DNA of 64,000 nt from Pachyseris speciosa (GCA_016490735.1 JAEMWC010000614.1:62001-126000); one strand, 5' to 3'; positions 1-12,868 are shown, numbered from the stretch's first letter. Notes: generated from the letters alone by a model not told the origin. Translations and numbers: made by a program.

Positions 1-181
1 GAGTCATAAGTGATAAGTGATCGCCGCAGGTAGAAAACTTCAACCCAAACGGTTGCAAAACAACAAACCTGAAAGACTCAAGGCTTCACTAGCAACGGAA
101 CGCTAAGTTTTTTCAACAATTGAGACTCAGATAGTGCAAGATAGCAATTTGAAGAATTCCTCCACGATACGTTAGTTAATT
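1..181 (+). repeat. Truncated copy 0 of the long array unit
   Basis: This stretch matches about 16.74-16.93 kb and 41.39-41.56 kb: the same order of GATCGCCGCAGGTAGA, AACGGTTGCAAAACAACAAA and the later CACGATA stretch is present. The match stops abruptly at position 181, where unit A begins. It is therefore a piece of the same unit that is repeated from 14.5 kb onward, cut off by the 182-14529 block. Confidence 0.75.
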
Positions 182-342
182 AAATAACAATATATAATTA
201 TAATAAGAACCTTCCCAGAATCCTTAGCAGCTGGAAAATCGTCAATCCCAAATAACTTGGTCAGTTTGAGGGCAGCAAGACCCCCACGTTGTCTAGAAAT
301 AAGTCTTACCATAAACTTATAATTGTACAAGACTAAGGGCGA

Positions 343-361
343 TGACGTCATTGGTCACGTG
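343..361. promoter_or_regulatory. CRE-like site plus E-box, module 1 of unit A
   Basis: TGACGTCA (343-350) is followed five bases later by the E-box CACGTG (356-361), inside the palindrome GTCACGTGAC. These are known binding sequences for bZIP (CREB/ATF) and bHLH factors. Function here is inferred only from sequence and from the second module with the same spacing 292 bp downstream. Confidence 0.35.
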
Positions 362-634
362 ACTTTGCTCACAAGTGCGTTTTTGCTCACTGTGACGAAG
401 TTATTTTGTTATTGAAAAAGCAGTCAACGTGGTTTGAAGCACAATGGTGTGAGCCATTTCGGACTGCCCGGGTACCGAACAAAATATAAATATTAAGGGA
501 GGTATATACAATTTTCAAAAAGTGGGAGTCTGGGTACAAGTGCTATCTCGCGTTGCATTAAACGCGAGGAAACAAAAATTTGGATATTGGTAGATATTTT
601 TATGAAATATACATTTTTGTCATTTTTAATGCTG

Positions 635-653
635 TGACGTCATCGGTCACGTG
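635..653. promoter_or_regulatory. CRE-like site plus E-box, module 2 of unit A
   Basis: TGACGTCA (635-642) and CACGTG (648-653) are again separated by five bases. Both modules are kept in unit B (near 4970 and 5262). Confidence 0.35.
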
Positions 654-2292
654 ACCAGAACGGACCGAAGTTTAATATTCGCTCTAAAAGATTACTAGAA
701 CCTTTCTCCAAGAATATTTTTAGGCGAAGTTGTAGTTTAATAAATAGTGTTTTAAAAAATGGCCATGATTACTTTTTCCTAAAAAAGTGCGGCAGTAGAA
801 AATCTAACTGAAAAGTTTGTCAGCTTCCTGCTCAACGACCATTTGAGGTAGGAATAAAAGAAAATTTTGCCTAAGGCTTGAGAGTATGCTCTTTATGATG
901 GCGTTGTCAGTTTCTTCTAATTTCGATTGCTTTTGGCGAGGATCGATGTTTAAGATTTTTTTCAGAGGAGAGGGCCTGGAGGAAAGAACGAAAACGAGGC
1001 TATACTTTCGCGCGCTTTTTGTTCACTGCGACGCCGCGCCACAAAAGGTTAGCTAGAAAAAAAAATTCCAAGGACTGGACAACGGACTGGACTTGCATTT
1101 TCTTTAAACGGAACTTTTGACGACTTTTTTAATTATTATTTTTTTTATGGCTGCTGTCTGCTCAGGAACAATGTATACTTGAGAAGGTAAATTGATACAG
1201 ATAGTTGTTGCTGTTTGTTAAAAAACAAAACAAAAAAAAAAGCGCGTTTGTGGTACACTTAAATGCACTTCTCACCTAAAAAGTGTTGTTTAATTCTTGA
1301 AATTATAAAACTTAAACTAGAAGTTGCAGCAATGCGAATGAAATCAAATTAATGCTAACATTAAATGAAACAATTTAAGTTGCTTAAGGCAACCGATGCA
1401 AGCTCAGTAATTTTACTAAATACGATATTTGAAGTTTAAAAACGTATCTTAAACAGTGACGGAATAAATGATTACTTTATTTTCAACCGGAACTTAAAAC
1501 GTTACCTTCATTCGCACAGACATCAAAACTTTATTTTATACTGTCCATGAACTAAATTCCCTATTACAATTATAACAAAGCGTACAATAAAGCCATTATT
1601 CAAAGTATTGGCCAAAGAAAAATAGTTGCGCATAAACAAATACTGGAACAGTTCGTGCTTTCAAATGGATTACCCTAATGAATTACACGATTCCGACACA
1701 TAAATTTAATTTGAGTGGCGAAACATTTTGTTGTATCTGAAAAATTACTGTACTACAAAAAACGTTCTCACAGAGGTTGTAATGCATGGGGGTTCACATA
1801 ATTTAATTCAATTTTATAAAGCTAAAAATTGTGTGTCAAAGATTTAGCAGAAACAGGGAAAAGTTTTAAAATCACGGCTGTTTGTGCGAGTTCGTGTACG
1901 TTCGCGCTAAACGCGGAAAGTACCTAAGCTTAATAACTCTGAAGACGTCAAGACGTTAAGTTTATGTCAAAACCGACCAAGAACCAGTCGAAAAAAAAAA
2001 CAAAGAAAGATTAGCAAATAATTGTTTTAATAGATTTGGCAGTTTTACAAAGTGTTACGCTTCTGGTTTGTGGCACCTATTTACAATGGTAGTCTGAGGA
2101 AAAACCTTTTTACAACAATGTTTAAATTAGAAGCTTAAGCTTACGGTAAATTTCATTTGAATCTATTTTTTAAATTGAGGGGAAATTAAAATGTAATTTG
2201 CTATAAGAATGGGTCCAACACAGAAATCCTGAAAACCTTCTTCACAAACAAACTGGCGATAAACTTGAAAACCAAATTTGAGAGTAGGCTTA

Positions 2293-3109
2293 AGGTCAAG
2301 TAATACGGGCAACATTTTGTTTCAACTTGTCGCGCAACATTGTTGCATGGCAAGTTGAAAAGCGATTTTGCCCGTATTACCGCCTGCGTGTTCAACTTGT
2401 CACGCAAAAAATTTCAGTGTTGCAAGTTGTGGCAACATGTTGCGAAAAGTAGACCCGAGTTCTACTTCTTGCAACAAACTTTCAAATTTATCACTTGCGT
2501 CACAACGTGCCACGCATCACAACTCTTGTGATTGGCCGAATTTTCTGCACTAAAAGCGCGGGAAATATAGTTAGCACGCGCGCTCGACCTCTGGCAACTT
2601 TGAAAGGGAAGAAAAAATGGCGGAAGAAAATAATGAAGCTGACTGGATAAAAGGCGATACGTTTTCCACCAGAAAACAAAATTGCTGTTTCGACATGCGG
2701 AAAAATTCTTTGTAAGCCGCATGATCTCCCGTTTCAAGTTCCTTTACGAGCTGGTGGAAAATCCCTCTTTCTTGCCGCAAAGCAATCCAGTCCCTCATGT
2801 AAACCTTTCGGCTTCTTTTACGGGGCGCTGTTCCTCTTCCTCGAGTAATAAAATTAACCCAAGGGCGGCTATCGCTCGCTTTCTTCGGAAGACCAGCGCG
2901 TCCGCCATTGTTTGTTCACAGACAAAATAGACTGTTGACCAATCACAACGCAGGATTTTTTTTAATTAGCTACAACTTGCAACACTGAAATTTGTTGCGT
3001 GACAAGTTGAACACGCAAGCGGTAATACGGGCAAAATCGCTTTTCAACTTGCAATGCAACATTGTTGCGCGACAAGTTGAAACAAAAAGTTGCCCGTATT
3101 ACTTGACCT
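2293..3109 (-). mobile_element. PIF/Harbinger-type element inserted in unit A
   Basis: The termini read AGGTCAAGTAATACGGGCAA on the left and its near reverse complement on the right. The inverted repeats run well over 100 bp with internal sub-repeats of the CAACTTG type. TTA is duplicated at 2290-2292 and 3110-3112. The matching site in unit B (near 6899) is uninterrupted. A 3 bp TTA duplication is the hallmark of PIF/Harbinger elements, and the interior carries the start of a Harbinger-like transposase on the minus strand. At 817 bp it is a deletion derivative that would need help in trans. Confidence 0.85.
2643..2908 (-). pseudogene. Harbinger transposase, N-terminal remnant
   Basis: The reading frame opens at an ATG at 2908 (MADALVFRRKRAIAALG, then an acidic EEEEQRP stretch). 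It hits a frameshift near 2798 and continues as MRDWIALRQERGIFHQLVKE followed by a YKEFFRMSKQQF segment and VSPFIQ. The pattern of an arginine-rich stretch, W, ERG, L..EL, Y..FFRMS and V.P.I matches the N-terminal region of HARBI1-like transposases, a known family feature. The DDE catalytic part is absent, and the frame then runs into non-homologous sequence. It lies inside the TTA-flanked element and is not functional. Confidence 0.75.
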
Positions 3110-3364
3110 TTAACATCTTGCCGAGCCATACAAAAGTTGGGCACATAAACAAAGACAACGCTTATCTGGCTTATCGGTTGACCGTAAGTTTTTTGAAGAA
3201 AACGACTAAATAAAAGGGCAACGGTAAATACCTTCTCCAATCGTCGAAAAGGCTACATAGGGCCACTGCGTAAATCGCACATCCTTCGTCTTTAATCATG
3301 CTCAAAGCACAGCGGGAAAATTTATGTGTTGTCGAATGCAGTCGCGGCGCGAATACAATCCCTT

Positions 3365-3526
3365 TCACAACGCTTTAGATACATCCAAAAAGCCGTCCAT
3401 CAAGCCTTGATATAATTCTTCCCAGAGTGGCCAGTTAAAAATATTTTCACAGTCTAACACATCTTCAGGTGACCTAGTCGAAGTGGCGGAACGAGAGAGT
3501 CGAACGAGGTATCGCACAGCGTTCAT
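3365..3526 (-). CDS. Hypothetical 53-codon ORF in unit A
   Basis: Minus-strand ORF starting MNAVRYLVRLSRSATSTRSP and containing CENIFNWPLWEELYQGLMDG before a TGA stop. The same frame is open upstream (RPSQWINEH), so the ATG may be internal and the fragment may be an exon. Composition (W, C, aromatic, acidic mix) looks protein-like. In unit B a 4 bp insertion (CTAG duplicated) breaks the frame. I do not recognise the family. The adjacent minus-strand frame at 3171-3368 is also open in both units, but its border shows no convincing splice acceptor. Confidence 0.35.
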   Translation of the reverse strand: MNAVRYLVRLSRSATSTRSPEDVLDCENIFNWPLWEELYQGLMDGFLDVSKAL

Positions 3527-3922
3527 GTGCTCGTTAATCCACTGACTTGGTCTAAGGTTTCATGAGACAGGATGAACCAAATTTCAAAATAATTTCACCG
3601 TTTTGAATGTAGTTAAGGTTCGGACTAGAAATTTCCCATTACTTTGTAAACTTGACCGCAAATACCACTTTCACCACAGCTACAGCGCTGTCGCAAGCAA
3701 ACCGTCGCTTCGTTTCAGAAGGTCGATTCACTTTCTGTGATTGGTTAAACAAAATGACGTGTGAATCGCGAGGTGTGGAGAATCTACGATTCGATGACAA
3801 ACATAGCGGGCAATGTCTTCCTTCGTAATTTAACCAAAGAAAAAAATTGCAAAACATTTAATTTTTGGTTTATCGTGAACTAAAAAAACTGTCAGAACAA
3901 GAGCGGTAGGCGTGTTTTCAGA

Positions 3923-4052
<130 letters not shown>

Positions 4053-4807
4053 TAACACTTGTGATTTCTGGTATGAATGAATTAATATGCAAAAACTAAA
4101 AAAGGTAAAAATAATAAAGAAAATTTGTCAACTATTTTCCCAAAGAAGTACAAATACACTTGCCTCGATCCAAGCCCACTCATAATAAATATCCACAAAA
4201 ATATGAATACAATCTTCCGTCTGTACAACATTTAACCCCCAAATTTCGATACAACCAATTTTTTTTTTTTACATTTATTAGTAAGCTCTGGCTTGCTGGC
4301 TCAGCAACAAATAACTTTCAAAACCATGAGAAGTTAAGTGAGAGGAACAATGTCTACAAGGTCTAATGGGTGGTGGTCTAATGGGTGGGGCAGGGGTTCT
4401 GAACCTTCAACTGATTGTACTTTTTTCTTCTGGTTCTACCCCTTACGTAGCAGTATCTACTTATGTCTTAACTTTGTTGCAGAGTCTAACAAAATTGCAA
4501 ATTCATCACAACTTATCATTGTTCTTACCACCTTGGGAATGCCACCTTGGGAATGCCACTTTTTTGGTAGCCGCTTCAGTACACGTCTATTATTTCTATT
4601 TCTGTATTGTAACCGTTTTCTCCATTTTTACTTTGCTTCAGTGTTGCCCCTGAAGAAGGTTAGTCATGTCTCGCCGTAATATATGGCGTTAAAAGTTACC
4701 CTTTTCAACCATCATTTTGTTTCTTTGTCTTATATCTACCTTTTTATGGGATATATAATTATATATTGTTATTTCCTGTTTCACTTGTAATAATAATAAT
4801 AATAATT

Positions 4808-7800
4808 AAATAACAATATATAATTATAATAAGAACCTTCCCAGAATCCTTTGCAGCTGGAAAATCGTCAATCCCAAATAACTTGGTCAGTTTGAGGGCA
4901 GCAAGACCCCCACGTTGTCTAGAAATAAGTCTTACCATAAACTTATAATTGTACAAGACTAAGGGCGATGACGTCATTGGTCACGTGACTTTGCTCACAA
5001 GTGCGTTTTTGCTCGCTGTGACGAAGTTATTTTGTTATTGAAAAAGCAGTCAACGTGGTTTGAAGCACAATGGTGTGAGCCATTTCGGACTGCCCGGGTA
5101 CCGAACAAAATATAAATATTAAGGGAGGTATATACAATTTTCAAAAAGTGGGAGTCTGGGTACAAGTGCTATCTCGCGTTGCATTAAACGCGAGGAAACA
5201 AAAATTTGGATATTGGTAGATATTTTTATGAAATATACATTTTTGTCATTTTTATTGCTGTGACGTCATCGGTCACGTGACCAGAACGGACCGAAGTTTA
5301 ATATTCGCTCTAAAAGGTTACTAGAACCTTTCTCCAAGAATATTTTTAAGCGAAGTTGTAGTTTAATAAATAGTGATTTAAAAAATGGCCATGATTACTT
5401 TTTCCTAAAAAAGTGCGGCAGTAGAAAATCTAACTGAAAAGTTTGTCAGCTTCCTGCTCAACGACCATTTGAGGTAGGAATAAAAGAAAATTTTGCCTTA
5501 GGCTTGAGAGTATGCTCTTTATGATGGCATTGCCAGTTTCTTCTAATTTCAATTGCTTTTGGCGAGGATCGATGTTTAAGATTTTTTTCAGAGGAGAGGG
5601 CCTGGAGGAAAGAACAGAAACGAGGCTATACTTTCGCGCGCTTTTTGTTCACTGCGACGCCACGCCACAAAAGGTTAGCTAGAAAAAAAAAAATTCCAAG
5701 GACTGGACAACGGACTGGACTTGCATTTTCTTTAAACGGAACTTTTGACGACTTTTTTAATTATTTTTTTTTTATGGATGCTGTCTGCTCAGGGACAATG
5801 TATACTTGAGAAGGTAAGTTGATACAGATAGTTGTTGCTGTTTGTTAAAAAACAAAAAAAAGCGCGTTTGTGGTACACTTAAATGCACTTCCCACCTAAA
5901 AAGTGTTGTTAATTCTTGAAATTATAAAACTTAAACTAGAAGTTGCAGCAATGCGAATGAAATCAAATTAATGCTAACATTAAATAAAACAATTTAAGTT
6001 GCTTAAGGCAGCCGATGCAAGCTCAGTATTTTTACTAAATACGATATTGAAGGTTAAAAACGTATCTTAAACAGTGACGGAATAAATGATTACTTTATTT
6101 TCAACCGGAACTTAAAACGTTACCTTCATTCGCACAGACATCAAAACTTTATTTTATACTGTCCATGAACTAAATTCCCTATTACAATTATAACAAAGTG
6201 TACAATAAAGCCATTATTCAAAGTATTGGCCTAAGAAAAATAGTTGCGCATAAACAAATACTGGAACAGTTCGTGCTTTCAAATGGATTACCCTAATGAA
6301 TTACACGATTCCGACACATAAGTTTAATTTGAGTGGCGAAACATTTTGTTGTATCTGAAAAATTACTGTACTACAAAAAACGTTTTCACAGAGGTTGTAA
6401 TGCATGGGGGTTCACATAATTTAATTCAATTTTATAAAGCTAAAAATTGTATGTCAAAGATTCAGCAGAAACAGAGAAAAGTTTTAAATCACGGCTGTTT
6501 GTGCGAGTTCGTGTACGTGCGCGCTAAACGCGGAAAGTACCTAAGCTTAATAACTCTGAAGACGTCAAGTACTTAAGTTTATGTCAAAACCGACCAAGAA
6601 CCAGTCGAAAAAAAACAAAGAAAGATTAGCAAATGATTGTTTTAATAGATTTGGCAGTTTTACAAAGTGTTACGCTTCTGGTTTGTGGCACCTATTTACA
6701 ATGGTAGTCTGAGGAAAAACATTTTTACAACAATGTTTAAATTATAAGCTTACGGTAAATTTCATTTGAATCTATTTTTTAAATTGAGGGGAAATTAAAA
6801 TGTAATTTGCTATAAGAATGGGTCCAACACAGAAATCCTGAAAACCTTCTTCACAAACAAACTGACGATAAACTTGAAAACCAATTTTGAGAGTAGGCTT
6901 AACTTCTTGCCGAGCCATACAAACATTGGGCACATAAACAAAGACAACGCTTATCTGGCTTATCGGTTGACCGTAAGTTTTTTGAAGAAAACGACTAAAT
7001 AAAAGGGCAACGGTAAATACCTTCTCCAATCGTTGAAAAGGCTACATCGGGCCACTGCGTAAATCGCACATCCTTCGTCTTTAGTCATGCTCAAAGCACG
7101 GCGGGAAAATTTATGTGTTGTCGAATGCAGTCGCGGCGCGAATACAATCCCTTTCACAACGCTTTAGATACATCCAAAAAGCCGTCCATCAAGCCTTGAT
7201 ATAATTCTTCCCAGAGTGGCCAGTTAAAAATATTTTCACAGTCTAACACATCTTCAGGTGACCTAGCTAGTCGAAGTGGCGGAACGAGAGAGTCGAACGA
7301 GGTATCGCACAGCGTTCATGTGCTCGTTAATCCACTGACTTGGTCTAAGGTTTTATGAGACAGGATGAACCAAATTTCAAAATAATTTCACCGTTTTGAA
7401 TGTAGTTAAGGTTCGGACTAGAAATTTCCCATTACTTTGTTAAACTTGACCGCAAATACCACTTTCACCACAGCTGCAGCGCTGTCGCAAGCAAACCGTC
7501 GCTTCGTTTCAGAAGGTCGATTCACTTTCTGTGATTGGTTAAACAAAATGACGTGTGAATCGCGAGGTGTGGAGAATCTACGATTCGATGACAAACATAG
7601 CGGGCAATGTCTTCCTTCGTAATTTAACCAAAGAAAAAAATTGCAAAACATTTAATTTTTGGTTTATCGTGAACTAAAAAAACTGTCAGAACAAGAGCGG
7701 TAGGCGAGTTTTCAGAGCATCTCTCTCTCTCTTAATGTTTACAAGGTCTAAATAATAAGTCAGTAGTGCATGAATGGGTGGGGCAGGGGTTCTGGACCTT

Positions 7801-8181
7801 CAACTGATTGTACTTTTTTTTTTTCTGGTTCTACCCCTTACGTAGCAGTATCTACTTATGTCTTATGTCTGTTGCAGAGTCTAACAAAATTGCAAATTCA
7901 TCACAACTTATCATTGTTCTTACCACCTTGGGAATGCCACCTTGGGAATGCCACTTTTTTGGTAGCCGCTTCAGTACACGTCTATTATTTCTATTTCTGT
8001 ATTGTAACCGTTTTCTCCATTTTTATTTTGCTTCAGTGTTGCCCCTGAAGAAGGTTAGTCATGTCTCGCCGTAATATATGGCATTAAAAGTTACCCTTTT
8101 CGACCATCATTTTGTTTCTTTGCCTTATATCTACCTTTCTATGGGATATATAATTATATATTGTTATTTCCGGTTTCACTT

Positions 8182-8212
<31 letters not shown>
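4808..8212. mobile_element. Unit B: second tandem copy
   Basis: Nearly identical to unit A in order and orientation, from the terminal AAATAACAATATATAATTAT to the matching inverted end at about 8149-8169 and a (TAA)n tail. It lacks the Harbinger insertion and shows the uninterrupted target at 6899. Some differences between A and B are synonymous in the minus-strand frame near 4830-4977 (GCT AAG versus GCA AAG), a weak hint of past coding. Confidence 0.6.
7154..7319 (-). pseudogene. Frameshifted copy of the 53-codon ORF
   Basis: Unit B counterpart of 3365-3526. It is 166 bp instead of 162 because of an extra CTAG near 7264, which destroys the frame. Ends and stop are otherwise conserved. Confidence 0.5.
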
Positions 8213-8214
<2 letters not shown>

Positions 8215-8438
8215 GCAACGAAACTATTTATATTAAGAAAGGAGACTAATTAATAAGAAAGGGATAAATTAAGGTGTTTGATCTGAGAATTTAAAGACGG
8301 CTGCTCCCAGAGGATGTGCATGGCTTCTTTGATTTTCAATTGGAGGCTACTGGAAGCAGAGTCGAGAATTTTAAAACAATCTTCGGAATAAAGGGAACGA
8401 CAATTTAGAGAAATTCTGAAAATTGCCGTTCCCTTTGT
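8213..8438 (-). pseudogene. Penelope-like or related GIY-YIG retroelement, C-terminal fragment
   Basis: On the minus strand the frame reads LDSASSSLQLKIKEAMHILW and then EQPSLNSQIKHLNLSLSY before a stop at 8250. This is the typical end of GIY-YIG-containing retroelement polyproteins (aliphatic LKIKEA, W..P.LN, H.N..LS). The fragment is 5'-truncated at 8438, where the TA-flanked element starts. A second copy with the same end is at 49740-49993, where the downstream hammerhead-like segment is preserved; here it is lost. Confidence 0.65.
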
Positions 8439-11400
8439 TTGGAAGTTGACCGCTGACCAGGTACTTGCTTTCGATTGGATCACAGGCTCAAGTCAGGTGT
8501 GGGGCGCCAAAACCAAAACGAGGCTTTTTTTTTCGCGCTTTCTGCGGCTCGTAATTTCGCATTCAGTTGGTTTCTTTATTTTGATGAAAAAAAAATTCGC
8601 GTAAAAGGCATAAAAATCAAGAACTTGTCAAAAGATTCTCCGGAAGGTGAATTTTCAAAGGAAGGTCGAAATATTTTCCTCAGGAAAAGCTTTAAACTTG
8701 GATCGATTGTGTGGTTGAAAACAAAGTAATTCAACGCTTTAAGTGCTTTCACTTGCGGCACCTTGCATCTCACCAGGAAAGGTCACTTAACAGTTCACCG
8801 GTATTAATGGGAGGAACAAGTAGCCCAAACTCTGTGGAAGAAGCTCTTTCTTTGGACAAACCGTTTGCTATTTTTGCGGATGCTTGTTTTTACTTTACTG
8901 AAGCTTACGTATTTTCAAGTGGTAGAAACCTCTACAACACAGGACAGTGAAGTAAATTAAATAAATTGAGGCTTAACATTTGGTTTAATCATTGTTGCTT
9001 TTGTTCAGGAATGAAACTTGTATTTTCCTCTCGACTGGATATAAATAACAATCATCTGCACGTCTGTACTCGTTTTGGACGCAAAGAAGTAGATGAATTG
9101 TTTGTTTGTTTGTTTTGTTACGTTGTTTTCTTTGCAAGCGAACGAGTGTTTTTACCCCGCTTGGCTGACTGTTTTTCGACCTCGGTTCCTCAACAGCGTT
9201 AAGAAACTTTTGCCCTTATCTTATTTACACGTTATTGCAATGAGTCCTCGTAAAATTAAGGATTAACGCCCTGGATAAACAATCACACATTTTCATCCAA
9301 TTAACATCACCAGTTCTCAAACATAACGTTGGGTGAATCCACAGAACGATTTTTTGGGTATTGTCGGTGAAATTTCGACATTAGGGGGTTCCAGGAGGGA
9401 GGGGGCGACTCCATTGTTCTTTGATAGCCTATCTTGACCGACTCCTCGCTGCCAGTGTGACGTCACATAGCAACGGATGAGCGCCTCCGCTTGGCTTGTG
9501 CAGATTTAATAGCGTGAGGACACCATTGAAGTTTAAGAAAGACAAAATACTAGGGCTAATATCGCTTTTGTTCGCTAACTGATCGTAAGTCTGTACGCGT
9601 TGTTGTTGTTTTTAGCTGTTTGTTTAAACTCGTGTATTTTTTGTGCGTGTAATTTTGTATTCTTGTTGTGTTTGTGTTGCGGGTTTCGTAGCGGGACCGC
9701 CATCTTGCCTTCGGTACCTCCGAAGTCAACGTAAAACATTTGGATTTTTCTTTAAAAGTACGTAACCATCAGCCTCCATAAAAGGAGGTTTCATACACTG
9801 GTCATATAAGATTATATTTTTTGTTATTCTGTGTCGATTGATTCAGCCGTTCTTCATATCAATCCGTTTGAGTTGAGGGTGTTGAATACCCCACAAATTT
9901 CTGTGCGGTTTGAACGATTGTTGGCGGTCCTTGATTACTTCTGTTTGCAGTTTTCAAGCATCCGCTTGGGACTATTAACTTTTTGTCTTATCTTCTTTGC
10001 TTTGTTGTTGTTTTGGTGGTATTTGTACGCTGTTAATGTGCATTTTGTTACCTTTAATCTTGAAGCTTCGTGTTGCGGTGAGTTTGCTCTCTGTTGCAAT
10101 TGTTGGGTTGGCTTCAATACCGGTGTTGCTGTGAGTGCGAGGTTTGATTGTTGGCTTATGTTGTGGAGTTTTGTATTTTGCTCTTTGCCGCAATTCTTGG
10201 GTTGGCTTACCGTGTTGCTATAAGTGTTCCTTTACAAATTGCACTTGGCACCCAGGAATTATCTGGGTTTGGTATTATTTGGTTTTGTCATTAATTTGGT
10301 GTATATACCCTGTGCTGTCGTTGCATTTTGTTGAATTGTCCGGTTAGATACCATAACACTAATTTTACTGAATAATATAAGACTTACTCTATAATTATAA
10401 CAAAGAAATAAATACAAAAACAAAACAAAAAGGTTATACAATTAGAATATAATAAGAATAAGAATAGAAACAATAAGAAAATAATAAATATTAGAAACAA
10501 GAGTTACAAAGCAGTGTAATCAAAGACATCAGTTAGTTGTTATATAATTATATAACTGCAGAAAACAAACCAACAAAGGATGTTGAATAAAAATATTATA
10601 CTACTTTTATTTTTGGTCACAGCAATTTTGTTTTATGATTTAGTGTTTGACCTTACTTGGCTTGTTCCTGAACAATGCCACTACATTATGCATGGTGTAA
10701 TAACAGTGCTGCATTGCCATGTTATAATGACAGCTCTTTCTCTATCCTTTCCAAAATTTACAAGGCTGCCCTATAGCCTTTACATCACTTCTGGTGACTA
10801 TTACATTCCAACTAAAAAAACACCACTCCAATAAAGTGTGGCTGGTGTTCTACGAACACATGGTTTCAAATTTGGGTGTAGTTGAATGGTTACTGTCATT
10901 GTTATTAAGCTTCTTTTTTGTGCAGTTAAGATTAAGGCAATTCCATCATACCATCCTTGCAAACTTATTTTATTCAACTTTTACTATTACATGTACAGTG
11001 TATGTGTATTGTGATCACAATTTTTGTCCTAATGGACTGGGAAATGATGTGCAGAAGATGTTCAAAGCAAATTGTCAAGTACAACCAAAGACTCAATTAC
11101 ATATTGGAAATCATACTGTGCCCTGCAGTTGTTCTTCTGAGGTTGTTTTTGTCCCCACTTGAACCACTTTACAAAACTTGTTTACCTGTCAAGCCACAAT
11201 CAAAATTCTCCCTTGTGAAATATTTTTGGAGTCTAGCATCAAAAGTTTTTCTTTCCACTGTTATGACATGTCTTTTTCTTTATTACAGCATCTTGTTAAA
11301 CCTTGGTACTACTCAAACTCTGTTGGCGGTGTCCAAACATTATTCTGTTACCATGTACTCAGCAGGCATTTTATTCAGTTGGTGAAAACTTTGATGCTAC

Positions 11401-11737
11401 CTTCAATAATACCACAGACATTCCCCTGTTCTTCCCAGTTATCTACCTTTTACCTGGTCTGATGTTGGCTTATTCTTGTGTCAAAACGGTTGAATTTCAC
11501 CACCCTGGTTTCTCTTTAGTATGGTCCTCAGGTCTAAAAGATTTGTTACATCTATTTTGGTTATAGATGTAACAGGAAAGTTACACTCCTTTACCTTTGC
11601 ACCATAATTATGCAACTGTTTTGGACTTATGATCACAAGTTAATTCCAAATTTAACTTTAGTTAACAAGTGATTTATACTGGCTATCAAACTGTGGTAAA
11701 CCTTTGCACAATTTTGTGCCATTAAAGGAAATAACGG

Positions 11738-11926
11738 GTGGTAATCATGTATGGACATTTAACTGGAGGTGTAAAGTGTTGCCTAAAGGGCTGTGAAAAT
11801 GAGGCAGGATCCCATAAATTTGACAGCATGATTGGGAGGTATGAAATGAAATGTAGCCCTCAAGACCTTAGTGTTAACATGGAAAACAACACAAATCTAA
11901 GGGTGTGCGATAAACACTATGTTTAA
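11738..11926 (+). pseudogene. Possible THAP-like C2CH finger fragment
   Basis: The 62-codon frame contains CCLKGCENEAG, then 37 residues after the second cysteine, then VCDKHYV. The spacing C-x3-C-x37-C-x2-H matches the THAP zinc-finger signature. The expected central tryptophan and proline are not evident, and the frame stops just before a foldback insertion at 11933. THAP fingers bind the ends of P and Kolobok transposons in known systems. The call rests on spacing only. Confidence 0.35.
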
Positions 11927-11932
11927 CATCCG

Positions 11933-12051
11933 GGGCCCAGTTGCTCAAAGCATAGTTAGCGCTAACCAGGGTTAAATGCCATGACAACCTACAGGTTTTA
12001 ATACGTCTTAACCAATGGTTAGCGCTAACCATGCTTTGAGCTACTGGGCCC
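11933..12051. mobile_element. 119 bp foldback element (GGGCCCAG ends)
   Basis: GGGCCCAGTTGCTCAAAGCA at the left is inverted at the right with one or two changes, and both arms continue into GGTTAGCGCTAACC, itself a palindrome. It sits between two coding-like fragments and supplies the start of the apparent ORF at 12015, which is therefore not a natural start. Confidence 0.75.
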
Positions 12052-12272
12052 AGAGGGATAATCCTGCAAAAGTTAAAAGTTCCTCAAAATCTGGAAGTGA
12101 TGCCCAGCTTGACATTCTAAAGGTAAATCCTTGCATTGTGACATGTTCACAGTGTAAAAATGAGGTATATGCCTTTCAAGCGACCTTCCCTGCAAAAAAA
12201 CATAAGTGTATTTAAAAACCAGTTTTTTGTGGCATGTAACTTTTTAGATGAACAGAATGGTAATAAAACTGA

Positions 12273-12647
12273 TTTTATGGTGACCTTTATAAAGACAGGT
12301 CATGCCAGCCTTTCTTCCTTAAGTCTGTTAAAAAGGAGGACGAGTATAGGAAAGCTCAAATTATGTTTGAAAAAGCACAAAGATGTGAGAATCCCACAAG
12401 TGAATCAGATCCTGTCACTGACTCTAAATCACCTGCAGGATTTGATGATTCCATTCAAACATCAAATTAAAAGATTGATTACACAGAAGAAAAATATGAG
12501 TTGCCTGTAGTTTCCCAATTAAAAGCAGGGATTTTTACAGAAGGGTTATTACAGCTCCTTAAAGAATACAGACCAATGACAAGTGATGAAAATGAATGCT
12601 ATGCTCATGGAGAATATCTCTCTGAGCCTCTACACCCACATACATAA
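12273..12647 (+). pseudogene. Unrecognised coding remnant with one in-frame stop
   Basis: One frame runs from 12273 to a TAA at 12645-12647, interrupted only by TAA at 12468-12470. It reads KEDEYRKAQIMFEKAQRCEN before the stop and EEKYELPVVSQLKAGIFTEG, LLQLLKEYRPMTSDENECYA after it. The acidic, polar composition and the frame conservation across the stop argue for former coding. Upstream, CSQCKNEVYAF with KKHKC (12100-12215) may be another zinc-binding piece of the same gene. Family unknown; probably the dead gene of the surrounding 9392-14136 element. Confidence 0.45.
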
Positions 12648-12868
12648 ATAATTATACAATCTTTCAATCTGTTCTTCATGTCATCTTTCTGTGGACAATA
12701 ACATTTTCAAATTCAAAAAACAACCAATGACAGTCTGAAGTTTGTTCTTTCTAAACCAAACATAACAAACGGTGTTGGTATACCAAACTTCTTTTTCCTA
12801 ATCCCTCGAAATTATCTATTGCAAGTGATGGCATCTGTCATTTTACAGTACAAATCCTGGGGAGCAGG

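Noticed and set aside
9831..10223. 130-codon hydrophobic ORF
   Set aside because: T-rich sequence yields hydrophobic frames by chance; overlapping frames are open on both strands and no motif is visible.
10794..11566. Series of overlapping ORFs of 87-142 codons
   Set aside because: They lie in different frames of a low-complexity T-rich stretch and none shows a domain; kept only as part of the nested element.
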